Assembly (NCBI GenBank): GCA_008931825.1
Contig: QXVZ01010866.1
Location: 3,314 to 45,466, forward strand
From: Phallusia fumigata
Lineage: Eukaryota; Chordata; Ascidiacea; Phlebobranchia; Ascidiidae
Direction of reading: 5' to 3'
Length of the DNA: 42,153 nucleotides
The translations under genes and the position numbers were made by a program. Positions 1 through 12,750 of the stretch are shown here, one piece after another (position 1 is the first letter of the stretch; each line of letters opens with the position of its first letter). Below the pieces are notes generated by a model. The model saw nothing but the letters and a program-made list of their open reading frames with translations, did no database searches and was not told where the DNA came from.

Positions 1-330
1 TAGAAGATGGTAACAAAAAACCGGATTCGACCCATTGGGTTCCACTGGGTTAGTAACACAAAAGGTCTCGGACCCAGAAACTTGCGAGCACAAAGCGGTT
101 GTCAGGGCAGTGAAGCATAACTGGGGGACCATTGCAACCCCCAAAGTAAATCCGCAAAATCTAAAGTGGAACTAAGTAACTCGATGACAGACTTATCGTT
201 AATATAACGCACCCGAACCGTGTTCAAAATATTATTAACGCATAGCTGTGTATGTGCGTGTCCACTTTATTTCAATGCATTACATGCAACAACATTAGTA
301 CTGTAACTGTCAAATTCGCCTTGATAACTC

Positions 331-344
331 GCGCCACCTCGTGG
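331..344 (-). promoter_or_regulatory. CTCF-like motif
   Basis: On the - strand it reads CCACGAGGTGGCGC, close to the animal CTCF core (CCASYAGRKGGC). A single short match with no other support. Confidence 0.25.
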
Positions 345-355
345 TCAAAATCTTA

Positions 356-427
356 CCAGGGAAATGCCGATATTTGTTGCCACCAGGGAAATGCCGATAT
401 TTGTTGCCACCAGGGAAATGCCGATAA
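356..427. repeat. 27-base tandem repeat, about 2.7 copies
   Basis: Units start at 356, 383 and 410, each beginning CCAGGGAAATGCCGATA. The first two are identical and the third is cut short. 27 is a multiple of three, so any frame through it repeats a nine-residue unit, but nothing else suggests that it is coding. Confidence 0.85.
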
Positions 428-1530
428 AAACACCGGGCATTTAAAGTGAAGTTTTAAATCCACAGTGTGAGCACTTGGTTAGTGGCAAATGGCTCTAGAC
501 CCGAATGCAGACAAAAAACGTGACCGGGTCGAATCCCTGTTATGAAGCTTCGGGTTAATAAGGGAATGTTTGGATGCCTTTTTCCAAAATATATGTGGGT
601 AGGTTTGAAAACTGAGGAAAATTGACACTTTGCTGCTAACCGTTGCTGATTTGATAAGGAACATTAATTCAAAATTTTGTATTATTCTACTTAACCGAAT
701 AATGGTAACTCAAATGTCCAGCAAATAGACACGCAAGATCGCGTCATATTAGATAAACATTGTAACATAGGAATGCAGCGAACAACACTCGGAAGTTTAC
801 ATTCAAGTTTTGATGGGAGGGGAACCGTAATAACAGAGTTAAAAGGTCACAGATGCGAGGGATCGAAACAACAAAGCTATTTGTGTTAAATCATAAACTT
901 TTTCGAACAATGCACATGCATTGAACATCAGTGCCAGACACCTCGAGCTCGCCCGTTTAACGAGTTTGTTTGCAACAAGTCGGATTGCCTAGAAGTCACG
1001 CGCGCAAGGGTAAATAGAGGTGAAACAAAATGTAACCCCTACGTCGCTCCAGTTTTTTTGGTATTTGTTAATTGCCCTGCAATGTGGTATTTGAGTCAGA
1101 TATCAACCTGTATTTTGAAATAATGTCATCCGATCATATATTTAAAATTATGACAGTTTAACGCGCACAATTCAAACAAAAATATCCACCCTGGGGTGAC
1201 CATAAGCCACAGAACAAAGCAGTTCCATAACTGCCCTCAGCTCGTTGGGATCTCTTAACCTAACGGGGCAAACACAAAATGCAGGAGAGAGTGTTGATTT
1301 CTTTAGCACAGGACCCAGGCACGGCAACTCCAACGTGGTTCCACTGAGTAAATCGCACAATCGTTAAGTGAAAGTGAACATGATTTATTGTCTTACTCAC
1401 AAAAAACTTTGCTACTCGTTTAGGCAAGTGTTACTTATCGTAAAAGTTTATGACAGCAATTAAGCACGTTTGCACGCGATGCTTAATATTTGCAAAAACA
1501 ACGCACGTAAGGGTCGACACAAATCGCTGC

Positions 1531-1600
1531 TGAAGATAAAATCCTGGCGGTTCGGGAAATAGAAGATAAAATCCTGGCGAGAAGATAAAATCCTGGCGGT
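1531..1600. repeat. Short repeat, three copies of GAAGATAAAATCCTGGCG
   Basis: The 18-base motif occurs at about 1532, 1562 and 1580 with variable spacing. Minor local repeat. Confidence 0.7.
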
Positions 1601-1989
1601 TGTGTGCTGACGTAGCAACGCGAAGGTTTGGTTGATCGCAACGGTATTTCGCTTTTTAAACATCAAGTTTACTTTGACCCATGCAATTCCCAGTGAAACG
1701 CCTACTGTCTTTTAATTTGTTTGGAAATCATAAAACAGAATCATAAAACAAGGTACGGGAGAATTTTGACATTGCAAAGCAAAAGTGAAGATGAAGGCGA
1801 AGGTAGCGTTTTACAGGCCTTTTGTATGCCATATAGTCTTCCATGCAATATAGGTTGTGTCAAGTTTAGTTTTTCTTCGTACAGACTTAAAGCGAAAACT
1901 CAAGCGAAATTACAGCAGTAATTGACATTAATCGCAGATTTTACTCGATGTATTAAATGTTTGTTTGCTAAATGCCTACAACCCCTCTG

Positions 1990-2030
1990 TGGTATTTGAA
2001 CGGTTCGGAATCAACAACCAGAGGGTAAAG
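1990..2030 (+). other. Possible non-coding first exon of gene A
   Basis: The stretch ending at 2030, followed by a good donor (GTAAGA), resembles the first exon of gene C: a CAACAA(C)CAGAGGG-like run, then an (A)AAG or AGAG end at the donor, then a TTTGT a few bases into the intron. Gene C has an ATG here and gene A does not. Gene A may therefore start with an untranslated exon spliced to 2624. The similarity is short and the left edge is arbitrary. Confidence 0.3.
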
Positions 2031-2623
2031 GTAAGACGTTTGTACCATGTACAAGTTAAACTTGTTTCATTTATTATGTAAATGTGATTTACTGATAAAA
2101 GCATACAATGTTACTATTATTTTATTTCATTTTCTTTTCTTTGTGGTTTTTTTCTCAACATAAACACTAAAATAAAAAAATGTAACAACAGGGCCCAGTG
2201 CAACTGGGTCGCTATGATTTCTTCCACCGGGCCAAACAAACTCATCTCAACTCAAACCCCATGATGTGCATAATACTTTTAAAATTCATACGAGTTCATT
2301 TATCATCTAAAACCCGGTAACGCCCTGTAAACGCACCCGTGGTTCCTGACGGGAACCGGGTTTTGTATAAACTTCAACTTGGACTTAATTTGTTTTAAAA
2401 AAGTCTTGTCTGTAGAAAGCTATTTGTTTCAATAATGATTGCAACAATCGATAAAATTCGGATTAAAAAAAATGTATTTCGCTTATAAAGTGACGACAGA
2501 TACTTTTTAAAATGTGTGAAGGACGGTAACGTCCCTTTCGTTTCCGTTTGGTTATAAACTTGATGAAATCCAAACCTATTCTGTTTTCTTCTTTAATTCT
2601 ATTGAGGTAATTTGCTATTACAG

Positions 2624-5600
2624 ATGATGGCTATAACGCCTACCGCTTTGGCGTCTGAAGAGTCGCCGGCGGACAACGTGGTGCAGCAGGGTCATGGTAA
2701 ATACATGGGAAATTTATCGCGCAACAAATTACGACTATTGATTCTAACAAGCAGGGTTTTCTTAACTGCGAAACTGCGCAACACGTTTTCAATATGCAAC
2801 TTTTCCCACAATTTTTGTTTTAATGACTTTGTTTACCGTAACAAGCGCATTTGTTACTTTTTTCTTTGGCTTCGGTTGAAAAATTTGGTCGTAAACTTAT
2901 CAATCACTTGCTTTTGCGTCGCGACACATCTACATTTGGAATTTTAAAACATTTACATTAATATGTCTGAACTGAATGGCACACCAACAAAAGAACGAAT
3001 ATTTGGGGTTAAAAAGGTAAAAGTCTAAAAATACTTTGCATTGCCCCTACTATCAAAAAAAGAAACTTCTATATTAGTGTTTTAAAGATATACGTTTTGG
3101 GACCTGTGGGTTAACTGATGGGTCAACTGGGGTCAAAAAGTACAGTGCACTACTAAGGATCTATCGTGTGTGTAAATTTGAACGATTTGTTTGACCAAAT
3201 ATTGAGATAAACTGGCGTTAGACAGAAAAAAGTGTAAATAATATATGTCCCCTTCATGGAAGACTACCCGTATTAAGCATGCCCTAAATACATGTAAACG
3301 ACTAATTTCAATCCTGGTTCGTAACACAATCGAATAAGTGGCGTCTTAATCTTCCCCCAAAATGCACACATTCTACACATAGGGCGAAAATGCGCCTAAT
3401 AAAATTATCAATGTCATTTCTTCAATTTTTGTGTTGCCATGAACAATTCATATGTGAGTTTTTGTTTGAACCAAACATAACCTAATTTAAACACAAATTG
3501 CCCCACTAAAATTCTTCCACAACTGAACAATGCAAAAACGAACATTGCACGAAAAATTCCGGTGCACTTGAAACTAAAACTTTAGTTGATATATTTTTTG
3601 GAAATAGAAATAAAACCATTTGTTTTCAGCTGTATCCATTACACGGTTGAATGAACACGGCACGCTAGTCATCGACCGTGACGCGATCGAACTTTTGTTT
3701 GGAAACAGAGAAGTGAGACATTCCCCAATCTGCATCTACTCCATTGCTGGTCCAATGAGGATGGGAAAGTCGCTTTTTATGACACTTATGCTTCGTTATC
3801 TACAGTTCAAGTCGAATAACAAGGTCGGCCCACTTGCATTTTTGTTTCGAATATCTGTTCTTATTCAATTTGCGACTGTATACTAATTCAGCTTTCCTTG
3901 ACCACGAAACGTAAATAGCGTTGTCAAAACACATAAAATTACATGTGTCATAGTAATTTTTCGTCAAAAGTGCAGACAGTTTATTTTCACTCCATGAACT
4001 AAGATTAGATTGGGCGTTTCTGTCCACCGGAAATAAAATAAATACCACTGATCCCGAAGGTTAAATCCTTTGTTGGATTGGTGCATAGTGTAAATAGTTT
4101 TGTTGCAGGAAAATGAATGGAAAAATGATGCAAATGCAAAACTCACCAATGGCTTCAAATACGAACATGGTGTGGAAGGACAAACACAAGGAATTGATGT
4201 TTGGAGCAAACCGTACGAGATTAAAACAAAAGAACATGGAGAAGTAACATTAGTTTAATATCTTGGCCCTAATTCCAATTGATGAAATTATGCAAGAATG
4301 ATTCATTCAGAAATCATATCATATTTTTCTAATTTATTGGGCTATCTATGTGTTTGGGACCTGAGGCGACCCTAAGCAAGAAAGCAGACCATGATTTTTA
4401 TCGGGTAATAAAAAATTCTTTCTTATTTCCACGCTTATACAATGGTAGGTTGCGGTGTTTCTCATGGACACCCAGGGTTTGTTTGCCAAAGAAAGTTCTA
4501 CGCTTGTTGATTCACTTCTTTTCACTTTGAGCACTTTTCTCAGTTCCTACCAAATCTACAACTTGAAAACCGTGATAAACTTCAGCGATTTGGAAAGACT
4601 AAAGGTAAAAAATATTACGAGACACGTACGCGCCGTTTGTTACGACTTATCTCTGCTCCGTGTACTTTTCAGGAATTTTCCCTGTTTTGTCGTCGAATTC
4701 CTACCGACAGCGATTTGAAATCGTATCAGGTACATATCTATGGGCCCCTTGTTAGGGCAAAACGTTTTCTTGTGGAGACACTGTGTTTTTTTACTCTTTA
4801 TGCATATGAAAACATATAATATGCTGGGTCAAAGGGCATGAGGAATAGCAGTGCGGGAAAGCCATAAATATATGCCTTAATATTACTTTGTCGTTTAGTC
4901 ATTGCTGTTCCTAGTGCGGGATTGGCAAGATCCAAGCTACACGTTAGGCCACGAAGGTGGGGAAAAATATCTTGGCAAAATATTTGATGAAAACCATCCA
5001 AAACCGGCAGGCAACATGACCTTGTGTCAGAATATCAAAAATTCATTTGAAAAAATAGAATGTGCGGTTATACTTACCCCAGGAAGCAACCTTACCTATC
5101 ATGACGGTGATGATTCAACTGTTACAATTGGTGGTAAGAACAATGCCAAACTAAAAAGTGGAGTTGTAAAATTATCAAATACGTTGAAATTTAGAAACTC
5201 GAAAAGAAACAAAAACCCCATGAAAAATAATTAAAGGAAAACTATACTTCTTCACTAATTTCCGACGTTTAAGGAAATGGTCCCATTGCTTTTTTAGAAA
5301 TCGATAAGAAATTTCTAAACTGCTGCGACGAGATTTTCCGCAAAATGTTTAAAGACCCAAGCGTCAAAAAGTGGAAAAAACATACATTGACAGGAAACGA
5401 TATTGCTAACTTGGCTTACAACATCTCAAACTCGATCGAATTGATGAAATTCGGCGCCAGTGAAATGTACAAGGTATAAATAGGTTTATCTGAAGAATAA
5501 GAAAACCTTTAAAATTAAAATTGTCCAAAACTTTAAGGCTTGTGCACAGTTGTATCTTCAACAAGCAACAATTCGGTGTGAAAGAAATTTTTTTCAATCC

Positions 5601-8600
5601 ATCGAGGTAAGCAAAATCTAAACAAGGTAAAAAAACTAGTGCAAGGGCAATAGAGTTTATTACCACATGCTTACATACACAAGCTTTTTATTTGCGGAAC
5701 TTTAAGAACCCCCATTTCGTTTATACCGCGGGATATAAATGTTTTTAAACCATCCATAAAAAAAGTAGTTCAGGTACTATCGTTATTTTAAATGATGTGG
5801 TTTGGACAAATTTTACCTTAAAAAATACACAGAAAAAAGTTGAAAATGCGTATCGCACCAAAGATCAACTGACGAAGATCCACGAGGATTCTGTTCAAGA
5901 ATCGATGAAATTGTTTAAAGAGGAAAGAAAGGTCGGAGAACCAACTGAGATCGATGCTTATGAAAAGGCGCTGAAGAAATCATTAAATTCTCGCTTTTTT
6001 ATGTTCCAATGTTACAACAATTATTTGGAGGTATTGTATGTTCTAGACCGGCTCGGTCCAACCGCAGGCCCGAGGGACATAATTGGCATGATGATTCATT
6101 TTTTGGCACGCTAGTTGGTGGACTTAACCATTCTGATAACTATGGTTTGTTTTTCATATTATTGAGGTCCGGAATAGCATTTGCTATGCACACCAAGGCG
6201 TCAATGCATAACAATAAGATATTTACCATTAAATTCACATTTTTGTCGGCTAGCTTTGTAGTTATTTTTTGCGTCTCTTACTAAACATTGCCCCACGGAA
6301 TAAACCGACAGTTTTTGATGGTCCATTAAAAAAAGAATTTGACATTACATAATTATTTGCATGAACGATGTACATTACATCAGTGTTTCCAAACATTCAA
6401 TATAGTGCCTACCAAAAATGGATGCAACAACGAACGAAGTAAATTTTATCTACTACCAAGGTTTTGTCTTGCAGGCCGGCGTGAAAACATTGTACGATAA
6501 TTTGTTGGAAGAATTTGATGCTTGCCAAACGTTTCACGATCATGTAATAGTAAGAACTTATTATGTAGAATTTGTTTACGAGCTTTTGGTACGGTTTAAT
6601 TAGGCTTACCATATTTTTACAACTCAAAACCGGGACGCCTGCTTTTCAAACAAGCAGGCAATTAAAGCATTTTTTCCTAACATCTAAACCAAACGTACAA
6701 CCATAACGACTAATTTAAAGAATGGATCGACAAAATTATTGGCACTAAAATTTGCTATCAATTTTTTTATTTACAGGTAGTGTATTTTAAGGTCATTCGT
6801 TAATTTTCATTTTCTTTCTGGCATTATTGATAAGGATGTGGGTCAATTAACCACCAGATTAAGGTTAACGGCTAAACAAAAACCGGGACATTTTGGCTGA
6901 GCGGGCGGGACGCTGGGACAAGGCGTTCAAACCGGGACAGTCCCGGCTAAAGCGGGACGTATGGTAAGCCTAGGTTTAATGCAAGAGGCCTGAAACACAA
7001 CCATACAACCACAGCATTGTAAACTAACCACATTCCCGTGTATGTAAAACTTACCTACACGAAATCTAAAAACTCGCATGTAAAAGTTTGTTCCGTTAAC
7101 CGGTATACTGCATACTGACCAACTATAATAGATAAATACTTTCCCAAACTTCACGTTAGTTTAGCGGGCACTATCTAACCAATTTTAGGCATTTTGGTGT
7201 GTGTTCTTACTTTGCTTCTACTTGAAACAATTCGGCAGGTTTTTTTTCGCTTGTTTATTTCCCTGTCGAATCCCACCGTCTTTACCCAGCACGGGTGGTT
7301 AGCTTCTAAGGCCCTCTCGACTGGTTCCACCAACGTCACCCCCCAGTCCTGTTTCTTATATCGCGCCAAACTCACTTTCTTGTAAGCCGCCGTCACCTAA
7401 CGCCTTGTGATTACGGTGTAGCTGCAGTTAAACCTGGATGCACCAATTCTGTCTTTCACTTTCTTGCGTTTCATGACGATTTAACATAGCGCAGCTATTT
7501 CCGGCTTGTTGATTTATTTAGTGGTTTTGTGTTGTTACGATTTCTTTTACAAATCCAAACAAACTCAGCCTAATACCTCTTATTTGTTTTAGGAAAGCAT
7601 TGGCGACAAGGATGTTGTGGATGAACAAAAAATGGAGGGTGCACTGTCAGAAGCGGAACAGCAAACCTTGATAAAGTTTGACAAAATGTTAGAGCAAAAT
7701 CACATTAATGCTGACATTGAAAAAGAATACAGGAAACAATATGAAAATTTGGTTGATGCTGAAATCAAAATGCTCAAAACAATAAACGATTTAAACAAGG
7801 TGGGATATTAAACTTTTTTTAATTAATGCCACACTGAAAACTACTATTCGATACACGTTGCAACAAGCTACACTAGTCATAATGATGATAATTTCGTTAT
7901 CGTTGTAACTTGTTTGGTCATTGACTGTTTAAATATACGCATCTGCGTTATTATTTATACTTTTGGTAAATCTTTGACGCAAATTCCATTACCACAGCGA
8001 ACACTACAATAAAAACTTTTATGCAGGTAAAACTAGATGTTGAGCTTCGCAAAAAGGTTCACGAAGCCATTCATCAATTTTTATCTGAGGTCGAAAAGGT
8101 GCATTAAATATTTTAATACGGTTGTAAGTGAAACATATTAAATGCTTCGCGGGCCGCACAAAAAGACGTGGCGGGCCGCGTGTTTAAGACCCCTTCTATA
8201 GACCATATTGATTTCATTAAAGTGAAAGTCTTTTGAGGCCTTGAAAGTCTTTAAGGTCGATGATTTCAACACATAGCAAAACTCCACGAGGCTGCAAAAC
8301 TTATGACCAGCTTAAAACAATCTTTAATTGTTGGGTGTTGGTTAACTTTTAATTGCTGTGGGAAAAGAACTTGATTTGGTTGTCGGTTTTTCGCCACTTC
8401 GAAAGACACGATAGATTTATGCATAGTGTTAAAACGTTCCAATTTGTTAAACAGGTGCATTAAATACAAGGCGACGGTCGGGTTACCCTGGTAAGGCTTT
8501 GTTAAAGGGTAGTTTCTAGAAAAGAATACCTCGTCAGATTATCGGGTTGGCAACAGAATCGCCGTTTTGCTTTTAATTTGACTAGATTTTGTGTGTTTTG

Positions 8601-11184
8601 TTCAAGTCATGTCATGCCTAATATTTTACAACTTTGCGTCTAGCAGATTTTTGGCCAGCGGAAAGCTGATGAGAACAAAACTGGAAGGATAAAACATGCA
8701 GCTGAGACAGTTCAAAATAGATTTTCTGAGTTGCAGACTACATGTTTTAATCAACCTTTGCCTGAACGGAAAACAAAGGAAACAAAGTTTACCAACCGTT
8801 TGGCAAAACTTAAAGTGGTATTCGAAGAAAGGGCCTCTATAACGAAAGTAGGTAAAAGTTAAGTTTTATTAGCTGCTCAGCAACCAAACTTGCTTATAAA
8901 TGTAAAATTAAAATCCCAGAAAAAAAACCTGTCGAGGTAAAACTAAAAAATATATATATTCGGCCCTAAACAAACATAGTGAGTTTCGAAACTTTTGCAG
9001 TTAGGAACTTGCCTATGCGTAATTGTACACTCATGGTGTGTATGTACATGAGGTACTTTAAATTTTATGAACCCACGATGGTTCTCGCATAACGCAGCTT
9101 CACAGTTTACGTAATTACATCTTGGGCGCATGCCCGTTTCTATTTTGGATATCACCGTTGGCACCGTTGTAGATAAAGTTTTGCCTAGGCCTGCTAATAC
9201 AATTTCGTTGATACGCCACCAGTATCATTGCAGTTACCTTGCCAGTAGCGGTTTACGCTAAAGCTTTATTATGGTTTCATGCTGTTTTACGCTATGTTTA
9301 ATAAGAAATGACGATGGTGTGTTTAGGACGAAATGTACATTAATTTGGTTTGCTTTGTCTGATTATGTTTACTTGTATTGGCTAATTTCAGACGATAGCA
9401 GATGTGCCCGATTTTCCCGTAACGTTCAAAAGAGTTGCGACGGTTGTCGATGGTTGGGTTGCTCAAAACGAGGCAAGTTTCAGTGCTTGATAATGTTTTG
9501 ATTTTTTACACGCAACGCACAACTGAGAAAACCACGAGCGTTTTATAAATACAAAAACATGTAATTTTGGTGTTTCAGCCAGAAATACTTGATGACGAAG
9601 TACCACAAAGACTTATCCATGGAATTTTGGAACCAATATCCAAACCAAAACGTGTCGATGTGTTCGAAACCGTCATGGACATGTGCAAAAATGAAATACA
9701 ACTGCGCAGTTTTAAGCAAAACACAAAAAAGGTACGGACTGTAACTTGTTTTACGGTGAGAAATGCGATAAAGAGAAAGTTGACATTTTTTTTATTTTAT
9801 ATTTGTAGGAAAGCGATGAAATCAAAGTTTTGGAGGCGGAAGTGTTGGCAATTGAAGGCTTCATAAACAGCAAACCGAAAACTCGTAAAAAAGGATGGAC
9901 CCTGTTTGTATGAAACTGTACTGAATATTTAAACATGTGAATTGGCAGCCCATAAACAAAATGACTTTGTAACAATGCAATACTATGTAGTGTAAACGGT
10001 CAACTATAACAACTCGAGTGAATTAATCGCACCATGCAGCTGCCAACTACTGTTCGAAAAGATGTTTCTTAGTTGTTCTCAAAGACGACTACAGTGTTTG
10101 CCGCACAGCTAAAACTGTTTTACACTTGAATGTAGAAAAATTTGGTTGGGAACTCTTCGATTATAGTCATTTGAAAATGTTTACGTAAAATCTGGTGCAG
10201 TAATTTTATTTACCTACTCGCACAAAATAAATGCAATGTACATGCAGAATATCCTGAGAAAAAAAATCCCTTTTGCAAAACAAAAGAGTTTTGCAAAAGT
10301 GGAAGAAGAAGACAAACAACAGCTCGAAATCGCAAGAACTTTGTTCGCGGAGAAAGTGCGACTGATTTCAGACAAGACCTTCATCGAACAAAGGAAAAAA
10401 TCCATGGAGGAAATGCTGAACTCAATTAAAAAGAGCTGGAAGGAAATGCAAGCCTACGAGAAGGTACGAACAAAATACTAGACTCAGCTTCCAGCTACTG
10501 CCTTGGTTTTTGGCAGGTGTTAACCGTTGACGTGTTCCTGTGTTGAACTTTTTTTTTTCTCTTGCAAATCCAGATTTTACTATTTTTTATGTTTTAGAAA
10601 CTTTTTACTGACAGAGTGGAAAAAGTTCAAATGACTATAATCTGGAAAGATTGCCAGGAAATGAATGAAGTATGAATTGCTTTTATTATTGGTCTTACAT
10701 ATGTGGATGCAAACTGCAACTTAAACAGGGAAAAAAGAATTCTGAAAAGTTCACCACAACAATTTTAAAACTTGAAAACTGTTCAACAATTAAATCTGGT
10801 TGTTGTCTACCTACATTGGTCGCAATTTCCACATTTTAATTTTTGTAACAAAAAACTATTTTCGTGCAGGAATTGGAGGCAAAACATGCAACACCAGATT
10901 ATTTGAAAAAAGTAAAAGAGGAAGTTAAATCAGAATTCGAAACTGAATGTCGCCACATTTCTGAAAATGACCCGATAATTGAAAAGTTGATTATATCTTT
11001 TGGAATCGAAATCGACACACAAATGAGCAATTGGGAAACGATCAACCTGTTTCACGAGGATGTTTTCTCCAGAGAGCTAAATAAATGGGAAGATTTTTGG
11101 TTTTCATTTAAAAAGAAGGTTAAATACGCCTTTTCGGAATGGAAATCCAACATAAAAATCCCAGTCAGCTTGAGTGATGTTTAA
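2624..11184 (+). CDS. Gene A: atlastin-like large GTPase with long helical tail, 19 exons, 927 aa
   Basis: Exons, joined by hand: 2624-2696, 3630-3823, 4109-4243, 4449-4604, 4673-4729, 4899-5133, 5298-5473, 5538-5606, 5833-6030, 6475-6549, 7593-7799, 8027-8098, 8647-8847, 9392-9472, 9579-9731, 9809-9907, 10248-10463, 10598-10669, 10870-11184. They give one open frame of 2784 nt. The P-loop GPMRMGKS lies at about residues 65-72, the switch region reads TQGIDVWSKP, DTQG is at 141-144 and the G4 motif LVRDW at 210-214. Exons 7-10 match the atlastin middle three-helix domain (KLFKEERKVG... resembles the atlastin KLF/KKMGG stretch). Residues about 456-927 are charged and probably helical or coiled-coil. 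I see no transmembrane hairpin and no prenylation CaaX motif (it ends SLSDV). Family knowledge: atlastins and GBPs hydrolyse GTP and dimerise through this domain, atlastins on ER membranes. Without an anchor this protein is probably soluble or peripherally bound. Intron 14 is GC-AG. The start is the first ATG of an exon whose phase fits exon 2. Which member of the atlastin/GBP superfamily it is remains open. Confidence 0.85.
6601..6972. mobile_element. hAT-type MITE in intron 10 of gene A
   Basis: Terminal inverted repeats TAGGCTTACCATA (6601-6613) and TATGGTAAGCCTA (6960-6972), flanked by a perfect 8-base direct repeat ggtttaat (6593-6600 and 6973-6980). The inside is non-coding and rich in GGGAC near the right end. 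An 8-base target duplication fits the hAT superfamily. Confidence 0.85.
8144..8195. mobile_element. hAT end fragment in intron 12 of gene A
   Basis: Two GCGGGCCGC stretches followed by a GTTTAAGACCCCT end read on the - strand as AGGGGTCTTAAACACGCGG, a familiar hAT-type terminus. No partner end was found. Confidence 0.35.
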
Positions 11185-11837
11185 GGATTTCACTAAAACC
11201 TTGAGTGCGGGTGTATTTAGCAACTACAGCACTCCATGGGTTAACTATTTATCATCCTGTAAAAAATTGAATGATCTTTGTTGAATATCAGGTGTACATT
11301 TTTGCATAAGCGAAGTGTATTGTCTTTCGCTTGAATAATATTATTTTATCACTTCTGTATGAACATCTTATCGCTGCGTATGATCCAAAGTAGTGCTTGT
11401 CAAATCAGATGTTGTATGTATACAACCCGATCGGTATTTCAATTTTTTCGGGGTCTATCAACAATTTTTATTTATTACTGTTTCACCAGCTAATTTTTCA
11501 AGCGTTTCATTTAGCAACCATGCCCACCATCAATTTTTGTGTATTTAGCCCAGTCCTAAACAAATTCAGAGTTGAAACTCAATGGTGATGCACTTGTATG
11601 ACGTGCACTGAAAACTATTGTATCAATCACCTTTTGTGACGTTTTAAGCTTATGAAAAACAAATTTTTCGCATTTTCATTTGGGACATGAGCGTGTATAG
11701 AAAATCATGAGCAATCAAATTGATGTAGCCTAACAGAAAAGGCTGATAAGCACCGTGTTATAATGTTTCCTTGTATGAGTATAAACCATAGTAGAATGTA
11801 GACAACTGCATGATTCGTTGATATGATTCAAACTGTA

Positions 11838-11843
11838 AATAAA
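11838..11843 (+). terminator. Candidate polyadenylation signal of gene A
   Basis: AATAAA about 650 bases after the gene A stop codon and the first clear hexamer I noticed downstream of it. No comparably placed signal was obvious after genes B or C. Confidence 0.35.
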
Positions 11844-12736
11844 TGGTATGCACCAAACCCTGTGAATGACAAGAGTCGGGTCAACAATTTCACAGAATGC
11901 GGCGGCCCCGTCAAAGATTAGGCCACAAAAGTGCTTTTAAAGGCCAGACAGTAAATTACAAAATTTATTGCTGTTTCTTCGTACTGTTAAGCTTACAAAT
12001 GTCATTATTCACGATGAACTGGACAGGTATTGCCGGCTGTAGTTGGTTAAGGTGAATTATACCAAATTAATGTTTGTTATACTGGCTTCAGGTGAGGTAA
12101 CAGGCATGTATCATTTCCCAACCAACAACCTGTAAACTTTAGGAACCAAACCAGATTTTACGACAACAGCAGAAAAAAATCGACCAAACATTTTCTAACT
12201 CAAAGACCTAATAATACTGTGCATCAGATGGTCATGGCGAGCTAAACATTTTTGTAAAAGACGACTCCATCTTGCATAGTAGCATAAACCGACTCAAACA
12301 AATGTAAGCAATGCACACGCGCATAAGTTGCACACATGGACATGCGCATACAATCAGGCACTTAGTGTCAAGACAGTTTGAAAGAACTCAGAAATCTGAG
12401 TGTTTGTTGTTACCAACGACAATTGCGAAATTATTTGTGCGTTTATTAGTATGTTACATATGGGGCTCAAAATCAAATATAGTTGCTCAACTTATTTCCT
12501 CAATATTCAGCAATGGCATTGCAAGACGAAAACGCATGACACAAAGCATTGAAGTTATCCAGGCAAAAAATGCACACTTAAAAGGGTTATTAATGTGTCA
12601 CCTTTTCATAATGTGACTTAATTTTTGATTAAGTTTTTTATTCGTAGCTATAACAGATATCCTAGTAAACACCAACTTTGTTTTCAAATGGCGGACTTTC
12701 AAAAAGATGCTCGTCTTTTTCGGAACGCGACATTTT

Positions 12737-12750
12737 CCGCGTGGTGGCGC
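12737..12750 (+). promoter_or_regulatory. CTCF-like motif
   Basis: CCGCGTGGTGGCGC fits CCGCGNGGNGGC of the CTCF consensus. It lies between gene A and the LRP relic. Together with 331-344 it brackets gene A, in divergent orientation. Confidence 0.25.

Larger units (their letters stand above)
1..1989. other. Non-coding region before gene A
   Basis: Apart from the small repeats at 356 and 1531 and the CTCF-like motif at 331, I see only short chance frames. Two stretches near 10-24 and 527-542 contain a GGGTCGAATCC-like B-box and might be remnants of tRNA-derived SINEs. Confidence 0.5.

Noticed and set aside
356..449. Nine-residue repeat peptide encoded by the 27-base tandem repeat
   Set aside because: The small frame has no other coding feature; a multiple-of-three minisatellite is enough to explain it.
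515..560. GGGTCGAATCCC B-box-like sequence, with a reverse copy near position 10
   Set aside because: No matching A-box at proper spacing and no acceptor stem; possible SINE debris only.
1172..1360. 62-codon - strand frame with few stops
   Set aside because: No recognisable domain, no splice signals that extend it, and the composition is that of the surroundings.
7175..7396. Overlapping frames on both strands in intron 10 of gene A
   Set aside because: Located between exons 10 and 11, without motif or splice support; mirror frames on both strands are typical of chance.
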